Shown piece after piece: positions 8,408 through 15,869 of a stretch of 64,000 nucleotides of DNA (the stretch's first letter is position 1; each line of letters starts with the position of its first letter). Both the position numbers and the translations under genes were made by a program. Source of the DNA: Polynucleobacter sp. AM-25C3 (GTDB lineage: Bacteria; Pseudomonadota; Gammaproteobacteria; Burkholderiales; Burkholderiaceae); NCBI RefSeq assembly GCF_018882335.1, contig NZ_JACVOS010000010.1, forward strand, positions 20,007-84,006, read 5' to 3'. A model generated the notes under the pieces. The model saw only the letters and a list, made by a program, of their open reading frames with translations. It did not search any database and was not told where the DNA came from.

Positions 8408-8704
8408 TTATGCATGCAAAGGCTGCACTTCCCTTTCGATCTTCTTGGCCACCGCCTTTTGGGCCACCTTCAAATCATAAGCTTGCTGCAGATTTAGCCA
8501 TGATTGTGGGTCTCCGCCAAAATACCGCGCTAAGCGTAAAGCGGTATCTGGCGTAACGCCTCTGCTCCCTCTCGCAACATCGTTAATTCGTGCTGGCGTG
8601 ACGTGCAAGGCTCTAGCCAATGCGTTAGCACTCATACCCAAAGGCAGGAGGTAGTCTTCTCGCAAAATCTCGCCTGGGTGAATTGCTCTCATTCCATTCT
8701 TCAT
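8408..8704 (-). CDS. higA: HigA-type antitoxin
   Basis: A 98-aa XRE-family protein of the HigA/VapI group: HPGEILREDYLLPLGMSANALA, an HTH (about residues 24-60, VTPARINDVARGSRGVTPDTA) and the usual LARYFGGDPQSWLNLQ block. It follows the toxin gene by 10 nt, the normal HigBA order. It is expected to bind HigB and repress the pair. On a mobile element it would act in stabilisation. Confidence 0.9.
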   Translation of the reverse strand: MKNGMRAIHPGEILREDYLLPLGMSANALARALHVTPARINDVARGSRGVTPDTALRLARYFGGDPQSWLNLQQAYDLKVAQKAVAKKIEREVQPLHA

Positions 8705-8714
8705 TCCATTCTCC

Positions 8715-8993
8715 TTAGTGATAATCCACTATTTCTACATTAGCTGGGCCTAAGTTGGTCCATGTAAAACAAATCCGCCATTGCACATTAATGCGAATAC
8801 TGTATTGATTGGCTCTATTGCCTCTCAAACTCTCTAAACAATTACCGGGAGGCGATCTTAAAAATTCTAAAGTTGCAGCACTATCGAGTTGCTGCAACTT
8901 ACGCTCAGCCACTGATTTAATCGCGCTAAATTGCTTGGTTTTCCCGGTGGTAAAAAGGGCTTCTGTCTGGGCGCATTTGAACGATTGAATCAT
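8715..8993 (-). CDS. higB: HigB/RelE-type toxin
   Basis: A 92-aa protein of the HigB (RelE superfamily) mRNA-interferase group: FKCAQTEALF, SVAERKLQQLDSAATLEFL, PPGNCLESLRGNR, QYSIRINVQWRICFTW. It is full length for the family. Start ATG at 8993 (a GTG lies one codon before). The upstream sequence contains the near-palindrome ATATATGATATA at about 9003-9015, a candidate operator for the HigBA complex. The toxin cleaves mRNA on the ribosome when HigA is lost. Confidence 0.88.
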   Translation of the reverse strand: MIQSFKCAQTEALFTTGKTKQFSAIKSVAERKLQQLDSAATLEFLRSPPGNCLESLRGNRANQYSIRINVQWRICFTWTNLGPANVEIVDYH

Positions 8994-9083
8994 CACATTA
9001 TTTTATATCATATATCGGTATAGGGTACAGATTTATGAATCAAAGACGCCTGACGGGTACTTGATCTACCCCAATTGCAGGGG

Positions 9084-9111
9084 TTGCCGGATTGAGCGCT
9101 TGCGGTATAGT
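9084..9111 (+). promoter_or_regulatory. Sigma-70-like promoter of the Rrf2 gene
   Basis: TTGCCG (9084-9089), a 16-bp spacer and TATAGT (9106-9111). The expected transcription start (about 9117-9119) coincides with the ATG at 9118, so the message would be leaderless. No Shine-Dalgarno precedes that ATG, which agrees. Confidence 0.5.
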
Positions 9112-9117
9112 TGCTCT

Positions 9118-9651
9118 ATGAGAATTACCACCAAATGTAAGATAGCAACAGATGCTCTGCTGGAGATCGCCGCTCATACGGAAAAAGGGTATGCCATCTC
9201 GCTGCCCATTGTTAGCAAGAGACTAGCCGTCTCTCACTCTTACCTTGAGCTCATTTTTTCTAGTCTAAAGGCTGCTGGACTGATTCGCAGTCATCGCGGC
9301 CCTGGTGGTGGGTACTCCTTGGCTAAAGAACTAGGAGCGATTTCTGTCAAAGATATCGTTGATGCCACTGGTGAATCCCCTTCCTTGGAGGGTGACCCTA
9401 GCGCTCAATTATGGGTCAATTTAGATGCGCATATGCAAAAGCAAATGGCGCAAATTACGCTGAGCCACCTCTTGGCCAGGACCGCTATTCCTATTGAGCC
9501 CAGCCTTACGCGCCTTCATCTCAGGCTAGAAAAAGCATCAAAATCCAAGGCGACCAAAGCATCGGCAGAAAAGCGATCCAATAAGATTCGGAAACCTACA
9601 GGACCAAACTCCGTATTTAGCTTTGGAAAATACCTATTACATAAGCAATAG
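9118..9651 (+). CDS. Rrf2-family transcription regulator without the Fe-S cysteines
   Basis: A 177-aa protein with the Rrf2/IscR winged helix: MRITTKCKIATDALLEIAAH, SLPIVSKRLAVSHSYLELIFS, LKAAGLIRSHRGPGGGYSLA, then the ISVKDIVDATGE block. The Cys residues that hold the cluster in IscR are absent (that region reads SPSLEGDPSAQLW), so it is not an IscR-type Fe-S sensor. The C-terminus has a basic tail. I start at ATG 9118, where family similarity begins; the frame upstream is open but unlike the family. It is one of the few plus-strand genes in the element and has no obvious partner nearby. Confidence 0.82.
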   Translation: MRITTKCKIATDALLEIAAHTEKGYAISLPIVSKRLAVSHSYLELIFSSLKAAGLIRSHRGPGGGYSLAKELGAISVKDIVDATGESPSLEGDPSAQLWVNLDAHMQKQMAQITLSHLLARTAIPIEPSLTRLHLRLEKASKSKATKASAEKRSNKIRKPTGPNSVFSFGKYLLHKQ

Positions 9652-9662
9652 CAATCCAGGCA

Positions 9663-9950
9663 TTAGTGAACGGCTGAACTTCCTCGCGTTGAAGAAATCA
9701 TTCTATCAACCAACACTTGATCCCACATGCGATCGAGCAGCTCTTTGGCTTGACTCCTCTCACTCTCGGAAAGCTCCATACCAATTAAGGTAGATTTAAT
9801 CATCACGGCGTATGCCATCATCACTTCTGCAGTACTAGAACCCCTGACATGGGGCAATATTTCCTGCAAGGCATCAACGACAATTTCACCTACCTTCTTA
9901 GCATCAATAGTCTTTTCAAGATCGTCTAAATCCTTGGAATCCGCTGTCAT
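9663..9950 (-). CDS. Small acidic helical protein, unknown
   Basis: A 95-aa, mostly helical protein, acidic at the N-terminus (SKDLDDLEKTIDAKKVGEIV), without signal peptide or membrane segment and with no family I recognise. It lies just downstream of the tRNA cluster on the same strand and converges with the Rrf2 gene (11-nt gap). It may be cotranscribed with the tRNAs. ATG start. Confidence 0.5.
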   Translation of the reverse strand: MTADSKDLDDLEKTIDAKKVGEIVVDALQEILPHVRGSSTAEVMMAYAVMIKSTLIGMELSESERSQAKELLDRMWDQVLVDRMISSTRGSSAVH

Positions 9951-9978
9951 ATGCCCCGCTAGTATTTAATGTTGTTAA

Positions 9979-10054
9979 TGGTGCCGTTGAGAAGAATTGA
10001 ACTTCCGACCTACGCGTTACGAGTGCGTTGCTCTACCAACTGAGCTACAACGGC
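9979..10054 (-). tRNA. tRNA-Thr(CGT)
   Basis: A full cloverleaf with 3' CCA encoded: acceptor GCCGTTG/CAACGGC, D-arm AGCTCAGTTGGTAGAGC, anticodon loop CTCGTAA (anticodon CGT, reads ACG), T-arm with GTTCAATTC. It is the last of three tRNAs in one direction. Confidence 0.93.
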
Positions 10055-10066
10055 ATTACATGCAAC

Positions 10067-10140
10067 TGGAGCGGGTGATGGGAATCGAACCCACGCTATC
10101 AGCTTGGGAAGCTGAAGTTCTACCATTGAACTACACCCGC
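10067..10140 (-). tRNA. tRNA-Gly(CCC)
   Basis: A full cloverleaf with CCA encoded: acceptor GCGGGTG/CACCCGC, anticodon stem TCAGC/GCTGA with loop TTCCCAA (anticodon CCC, reads GGG), T-loop GGTTCGATTCC. It lies 12 nt upstream of tRNA-Thr. Confidence 0.93.
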
Positions 10141-10155
10141 GCATTGATACTGCTT

Positions 10156-10245
10156 TGGCGGAAACGGAGGGATTCGAACCCTCGATACTTTTTCAAATAT
10201 GCCGGTTTAGTAGACCGGTGCCTTCAGCCGCTCGGCCACGTTTCC
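10156..10245 (-). tRNA. tRNA-Ser with anticodon ACT
   Basis: A class II tRNA with long variable arm: perfect acceptor GGAAACG/CGTTTCC, discriminator G, CCA encoded, D-arm GGCCGAGCGGCTGAAGGC, anticodon stem CCGGT/ACCGG around CTACTAA. The anticodon reads ACT where bacterial tRNA-Ser normally has GCT. Everything else looks functional. It is first in the three-tRNA unit. Confidence 0.88.
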
Positions 10246-10391
10246 TTGATCCGATTATAAGGTCGAGTGAATCATGAAATCATAAGGAAATACCTCGTCA
10301 GCGTTTATGTCGCTGATAAGAGGTGAAAGACCGAGAACCTTGCTTTCCAGGGCTTATGTGCTTATACCTCAATCCCATTTAGAAACCTGAC

Positions 10392-11531
10392 TTATCGTAA
10401 CTTGTTTGATTTATGCATGTGCATGATGTATGGGGTAAGTTTCTCCAGCAACAAACTAGAGAGTTTCTTAACCTGACTCTCTGTGAGAATTTCTCCATAT
10501 TTAGCACCACAGTTTTTGAATGCGTATTCCGTAGCCTCGGCTATTACTCGCTCTCTCTCGAAATCGTCTTTCTTTTTTAGCGCTGCTGGCATTACTGCAT
10601 GGAAGGCAGCTTCAATCGCGCCATTTGGAATCATTTCATATCTATAAATTGCATCAATTTCACTTTCATTGAAATCAAGGTTTACTGACAAGTAAAGTTC
10701 TTTGCCTGTTCTGGGGTCAATTGCATAACTGGATTTAACAACCTCTCCACAATACCCTTTTCCCAAACAGACCACCACGCGATGAATACCAAAGTATTCG
10801 GCATATCCCAATACAAGGCCAGTTACTGGATTGGCATTAACAGCAACGCAATGAAGCGGTGTCTCTAGAGGCCTATTAGCAACAAGATTGGTCGCTTGGT
10901 AGTAGCCAAAGCAGGCGGGTGCTGTATGATCACGTAGATATTGAATGGCATCATTACAGAGATTGGCAGCAATTCCTGCTTGGTGAGCAAGTGCAAGAAC
11001 GCTTTTTACAATAGACCTGCCTGAAACCTCCCCACCAAAGTCTAACTGGTGATGCACCATTCCCGTTGGATAAGAACTTGAAAACTCAGCATTCGCCAGC
11101 AGTTGATCAGTGTTGGTATTTGGATACTTTCGCTGCACACCTTTAAGCATGCTTTTCGCCTCATTAACATCACGTGCCACAATCTTGATTTGCACGCCAT
11201 CCGGAGTAATCTCCTCCGAAAATGATGGTTTATTTGGTGAAAATCCACCATCTGGCCTCATGATTAAATTCTCACCGGTGGTGGTGCTTATTGGCAAGCC
11301 AGGGGTGACGCCTCTCTGACGGGTAACTCCAAAGATGTGGGCTAATGGGAGTAATTGGGATGCAAGTTTTGCATCCCATGTACGACCAGCCTCATTATTA
11401 CAACTCTTGCAAATAAATCCACTTACCCTAAGACGCCCGCCAATTGCCTCCGTAATCACATGCTCTTTAGAATTATTGCCTGCGCTAATCTGCGTGTTGC
11501 AGATTGCACAATATGGCGACCGTATGTTCAT
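10392..11531 (-). CDS. HNH endonuclease-like protein (HNH_5 type)
   Basis: About 379 aa. The N-terminus holds an HNH_5-like Zn site: CAIC near residue 10, SKEHVITEAIGGRL near 26-39 and CKSCNNEAG, the layout seen in HNH nucleases. The remaining 300 residues are unfamiliar. The ATG at 11531 directly precedes the domain and has GGA-rich sequence upstream; an earlier TTG is open but less likely. It diverges from a gene for a PD-(D/E)XK-like protein and sits beside a type III R-M system, which suggests a defence role (inference). Confidence 0.72.
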   Translation of the reverse strand: MNIRSPYCAICNTQISAGNNSKEHVITEAIGGRLRVSGFICKSCNNEAGRTWDAKLASQLLPLAHIFGVTRQRGVTPGLPISTTTGENLIMRPDGGFSPNKPSFSEEITPDGVQIKIVARDVNEAKSMLKGVQRKYPNTNTDQLLANAEFSSSYPTGMVHHQLDFGGEVSGRSIVKSVLALAHQAGIAANLCNDAIQYLRDHTAPACFGYYQATNLVANRPLETPLHCVAVNANPVTGLVLGYAEYFGIHRVVVCLGKGYCGEVVKSSYAIDPRTGKELYLSVNLDFNESEIDAIYRYEMIPNGAIEAAFHAVMPAALKKKDDFERERVIAEATEYAFKNCGAKYGEILTESQVKKLSSLLLEKLTPYIMHMHKSNKLR

Positions 11532-11796
11532 AGCATCCAATCCAATCCCCAAGACTCAGTATTTTTCCAGATAAGATCGGCTAATTATGCGCCTGAACTT
11601 GCATTCTTAGCTATTCCGATCTCCAACCATGTTTTGCACGTAACGGATGAATTGCACATTATCAACCTGGTGTCCAACTTTTGTGGGCCAGCTCAAAAAC
11701 ATCCCTCGATCTTTCCATGCCGTGTCCACAGATACAGACGCAATCATTGGATGGAATAAAATTGCGATCTTATTTATTCAAATTTAATGAGCGTTG

Positions 11797-12999
11797 ATGT
11801 TAACCATTACACAATCCGAACTACTTCATCGCATACGGGGCTTTGCGATTGGATTGCTAGCCTTTGTCCAAGAGAAGCCCGCTTTACCCATATTAGTGGT
11901 GAAGGCGCCTAAAGAAGCTATTTTGGCTGCCAAGCTTAGTTCTTTTTTAAAGATCTATGTCGTTCCAGTTCATATTAATGGCTTTGATTCAATGGGGTTG
12001 ATCACAGCATTTTTTGATGATTCAGATGAGCCTCTAATTATTAGATCGCAGCTGTTTGCGGAGGACGCGGCCACAGAAAGTTTGATGGCTACCTTAAGGG
12101 CATCAGAAATTGATCTGCATTTCTTCGATGAGCATTCACGTGAGATGCTTGCTTATAGATCGAAAGTATTGATGCCGAAACCAACTGCACTGCGCCTCAA
12201 TAGCATTTCGCTTGAAAGATTTGATGGCGTTAATCATGGGGCAGTCGATGATCAAATGCAACGCTGGTTTTCTCAGCGCACCCCAGTTGATGATGAGAGT
12301 GCCATAACTGTAAGGCTTGGTGAGCCGCTCATGCCGGAAGAGATCGTGGTGCTAAATTCTAACGCCCCCAATCACTTTTATCGTGGCTCACCTTCAATCA
12401 TCCTAGCTTCCCTAGAAAGAGAAGATCCTGGAGCGCCGCAAGAGCATGATATCGCCCTTTTGCTTGGTCGAATATTTCTACCAGAGCAGATTATTAGAAG
12501 CCCATTGAAAGTTACTGACAATGAGGAGGCCGCAGATATTCTTGTGGTCACCAAAAAGCACCTCATCATTATTCAAGCCAAGGATAGCCCAAATTCCGCA
12601 AACATTCTTAATAATACAATTTCCAGAAAAAAGGCGACTGCAAAAAAGAGTCTTCGCAAGGCCGTCAAGCAGCTGGCAGGTACCATCCGGTATGCGCGAA
12701 TGCAAGACCCAATGACAATTGTGGTTGACAACAAAAATCTAGCCTTTGGTGTGTCGGGGTTGCAATGGCGAGCAATTGCAGTTGTAAAAGAATTGTTTAG
12801 TGATAATTTTTCAGAGTACAGTCGTCTGCTTTTAAGGCTCAATGAAGATACTGGTGTTCCTTCTATTGCATTGGACTATGCGGAGCTCAATATGTACACA
12901 GCGAATTTGATTGATGAGGCATCATTTATCACCGCCATTGATAAGGTCTTCAATCATGGAATAAATACTGGGGCATTCCCTCGCCTACGAATTTTTTAG
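11797..12999 (+). CDS. Putative PD-(D/E)XK nuclease-like protein
   Basis: A 400-aa protein. The C-terminal half contains a restriction-nuclease-like pattern: QEHDIALLLGR (acidic residue), then EEAADILVV and, after a strand, LIIIQAKDS, i.e. D...QAK, followed by a basic helix. This resembles nuclease or NERD-like folds. The first half (to about residue 200) is not recognised. Start ATG 11797 (a TTG is adjacent). It is divergent from the HNH gene with 265 nt between and is followed by the convergent type III R-M operon. Nuclease assignment is moderate, function inferred. Confidence 0.6.
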   Translation: MLTITQSELLHRIRGFAIGLLAFVQEKPALPILVVKAPKEAILAAKLSSFLKIYVVPVHINGFDSMGLITAFFDDSDEPLIIRSQLFAEDAATESLMATLRASEIDLHFFDEHSREMLAYRSKVLMPKPTALRLNSISLERFDGVNHGAVDDQMQRWFSQRTPVDDESAITVRLGEPLMPEEIVVLNSNAPNHFYRGSPSIILASLEREDPGAPQEHDIALLLGRIFLPEQIIRSPLKVTDNEEAADILVVTKKHLIIIQAKDSPNSANILNNTISRKKATAKKSLRKAVKQLAGTIRYARMQDPMTIVVDNKNLAFGVSGLQWRAIAVVKELFSDNFSEYSRLLLRLNEDTGVPSIALDYAELNMYTANLIDEASFITAIDKVFNHGINTGAFPRLRIF

Positions 13000-13128
13000 C
13001 GTTGATACTCTGGCATTCATAATCCATGCTAAGACTCTGAGCAGAATCAACTGCAGCTTACATGTGCCTACGCTAAATTTCAAACTGAGACACTGCCAAA
13101 ATCTCTCACTTGGAAAAACATTAAAAAA

Positions 13129-15858
13129 TCAACGCGGGTCGGTGAACTCAAGCAAATCACTGGCTGTCACCGCTAATTGATAAATAACGCCTGTTTTAAG
13201 GGCATCAATACACTGCTTACCCATCAGTACCTTAAATTTTTCATCTCCTCGTAACTTACTAGGGTCACTGGTGCCCTTTGTCTCAGCCACAAAATATAAC
13301 TTATTATCCCGCTCTAACACAACCGCCCAGTCCGGCGAGTAGTTGCCAATCGGCGTGGGGATTTTGAATCCCCGGGGTATTTTGAAGAAAAATTTGACCT
13401 CTTCACTCACTTCACAATCGCGGGCAAAACAGTCTTCGGTTTTACTGTCAGTTCGGTAGTAGTTAAAGGGTGTTTTGTCTTCATAGCCCTCTTTGACTTG
13501 CAACACCTGTTCTTGGAGCACTTCTCCCAACTCGTCGGTAAAAAGTTGTTGCGTGTAGCCCAAGCCCCATGCTGCCCCGCGCTCATACTTGACGCCGCCT
13601 TCATACAAAATTTCATTCCTTGCGCGTTCAAACGCTGCCACCATGTGCTCTAAAAACCGCTGCGGATTCAGCATCAACTCATTGGCACGGCCACACTCCT
13701 TGAGCACGGCCACGATAGATCCCCGCGACAATTTGATGCGGCTTTGAATAAAGCTAAACACATCGGGCATCATGCAGGAGGTCAATTCTGTAGACTTAAC
13801 AGCACTGCCCTTACTTAGCGGGCTTAAACCTGCCCCATCCATTTCAATTTGCGCCGTGTTCGATTTAAGCTGCAAGCGAGCAATGGTGGGGTAATGGTTG
13901 GTGTCTTTCAAAAATGACGCCGCTTTACTCACTAAAACGGCATCGTCATAGTGAACGGCGTAGCGGGTGTGAAAACTTACCTTGTCCCACAGCTCAAACA
14001 ACAAAGGGTAGTTCTCTCGCGTCAGCTCATGCTTGGTGTATTTCACCACCACCTTGTCGCGGTTAGCATCCCCAATGCGCCCCGTAAATGGCACACCCGT
14101 TTCTTCTTCAATTTCAGTTTGTAGGGCTTTGGTAAAAGCCTCATAGCTTTCATTGGCAATGACCGTGAGCAAGTTGATTTTTTTGTCCGTGATGCGCTCA
14201 CCTGTTTTGCTGTTGACTGGCAAACGCAAACCACGGCCTACCTCTTGACGCTTTTTCACATCGCTTGCGCTCTCGTTCAAGGTGCAAATCTGGAACACAT
14301 TGGGGTTGTCCCAGCCCTCACGCAAGGCGCTGTGAGAGAAAATGAACTGCACAGGGTTATCTAGGCTCAACAACTCTTCTTTGTTCTTCATGATAAGGTT
14401 GTAGGTATCCTCATCGTCTTTGGTGGTGCCCTTGGTATCCTTCAATACGCCTTTTTTGTCCTGAGAAAAATAGCCCTTGTGAACCCCATTGGCTGGGTGG
14501 GGTATCAAGCCTGGGTTTTGCTTATTAAACTTTTCAAACGCCTCTTCAAACCACGCTTCAAACTTGGCTTTTTCGCCATCCGCGCTGCGATAGTTGGCCA
14601 CCTTATCAATGAAGAAAAGCGACAACACTTTGATGCCTATGGGGTGCAGTTTTTTAGCCCTTTCAAAGTGCCATTTGACCGTTCTCTCAACTTGGAATTT
14701 TTGGAGCTCATCGGTTAAGCCACCCCGTGAATCGCCCTCATGCAGCACCAAGCCACCTGTGAATTTAATAAAGCCCGCTTGAGCGTCGATGTCTTCGACA
14801 ATGAAGCCATCGCGGTAAATTTCACGCTGGTTTGACTTCACAAACAAATCATCGCCCGCCGACAATACCGCATCTTTTTTGAGCACGCCGCCCGCCTCAC
14901 CATTGGCAAAGAAGCTCAACTTCACTTTGATGGTTTTCTTGGCTCGCTGGAATTCCTTCAGCGCCACAAAAGCTGCGTTGTAATTTTGATCAGCTGTGAC
15001 GCCATCCACCTGAATTTGTTTCACTAGCCCCAGGTTGTAGGCGTCCACGGGGGTTAAGCGTGAAATTAAGTTATAGGGGTTCTTGTGCGTTGCACTATAT
15101 CGCAGGGTGCAAAATGGGTTCAGGTTGTGAATAGCTTGGCGGCGGAGTTCCGTTTCCATGTTCTGCGGTTCATCCACAATCACAATTGGGCGGGTGGCTT
15201 GCAAGAATTCAATCGGTTTCACGCCCTGTTCGCGCACCGTGTTGATGATGTTGCTGTCGCTGGCAAAGCTGTCGATGTTGATAACCAAAATTTGCAGCGA
15301 ATTGGAAGCCGCAAAGTTGCGTAGGCCATTACGGTTCTTGCTGTCCCACACCGTGTAATTGGCTGGGACTCCATATTGAGCCTTCATGTCCTTGGCGGTG
15401 ATTTCCAAGTTTTTCAGCGTGCCTTCACGAATGGCGACACTGGGCACCACAATGACAAATTTGCAAAAACCATAGACACGATGAAGTTCATAAATCGTGC
15501 GGATATAGGTGTAGGTCTTGCCTGTGCCCGTCTCCATCTCAATGGATAAATTCAGGTCAACGGCTAGGGAATCATCGTTGGCTTCATTGGTGGCTTCGCT
15601 GGTGGCCCTTGGCACAAGTGCCGTGGACACCTCCAATTCATTCTCTTTTTGAACCTCTTGGATATTGGCTAAAAACTGCTCTTTGGACAACACTAAACGG
15701 TTGCCAATGCCTTTGTCACCAAACTCTACAGAACCGACTTCACCACGGGTATTTTCAAAAGCGGTGCCCGCCTGTGGCTGGCCTTTAAATACCTTCACCA
15801 CAGCATTGAGCGCCGCCATTTGGTGCGGTGCGTGGTGGTCAAACTTAAATTCCATCAT
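13129..15858 (-). CDS. res: Type III restriction enzyme, Res subunit
   Basis: A 909-aa ATP-dependent restriction subunit. Walker A METGTGKTYT near residue 111, helicase motif II VDEPQ near 229, motif VI region QEVGRGLRLP near 545, and a C-terminal PD-(D/E)XK nuclease with PDWAVV near 843 and ETKG near 858. All key motifs are present, so it should be active. It works with Mod to translocate and cut DNA with two unmodified, oppositely oriented sites. It follows mod by 11 nt. Base composition is more GC-rich than the transfer genes, which fits cargo from another source. Confidence 0.95.
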   Translation of the reverse strand: MMEFKFDHHAPHQMAALNAVVKVFKGQPQAGTAFENTRGEVGSVEFGDKGIGNRLVLSKEQFLANIQEVQKENELEVSTALVPRATSEATNEANDDSLAVDLNLSIEMETGTGKTYTYIRTIYELHRVYGFCKFVIVVPSVAIREGTLKNLEITAKDMKAQYGVPANYTVWDSKNRNGLRNFAASNSLQILVINIDSFASDSNIINTVREQGVKPIEFLQATRPIVIVDEPQNMETELRRQAIHNLNPFCTLRYSATHKNPYNLISRLTPVDAYNLGLVKQIQVDGVTADQNYNAAFVALKEFQRAKKTIKVKLSFFANGEAGGVLKKDAVLSAGDDLFVKSNQREIYRDGFIVEDIDAQAGFIKFTGGLVLHEGDSRGGLTDELQKFQVERTVKWHFERAKKLHPIGIKVLSLFFIDKVANYRSADGEKAKFEAWFEEAFEKFNKQNPGLIPHPANGVHKGYFSQDKKGVLKDTKGTTKDDEDTYNLIMKNKEELLSLDNPVQFIFSHSALREGWDNPNVFQICTLNESASDVKKRQEVGRGLRLPVNSKTGERITDKKINLLTVIANESYEAFTKALQTEIEEETGVPFTGRIGDANRDKVVVKYTKHELTRENYPLLFELWDKVSFHTRYAVHYDDAVLVSKAASFLKDTNHYPTIARLQLKSNTAQIEMDGAGLSPLSKGSAVKSTELTSCMMPDVFSFIQSRIKLSRGSIVAVLKECGRANELMLNPQRFLEHMVAAFERARNEILYEGGVKYERGAAWGLGYTQQLFTDELGEVLQEQVLQVKEGYEDKTPFNYYRTDSKTEDCFARDCEVSEEVKFFFKIPRGFKIPTPIGNYSPDWAVVLERDNKLYFVAETKGTSDPSKLRGDEKFKVLMGKQCIDALKTGVIYQLAVTASDLLEFTDPR

Positions 15859-15869
15859 CCAGGCACCCC

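Noticed and set aside
9997..10260. Plus-strand open frame across the tRNA cluster
   Set aside because: It is completely covered by three well-formed tRNA genes on the other strand.
11660..11720. Sequence like an IS3-type terminus (GTGTCCAACTTTTG) between the HNH and nuclease-like genes
   Set aside because: Only about 14 bases resemble such ends; no partner end and no transposase fragment are seen. It may be chance.
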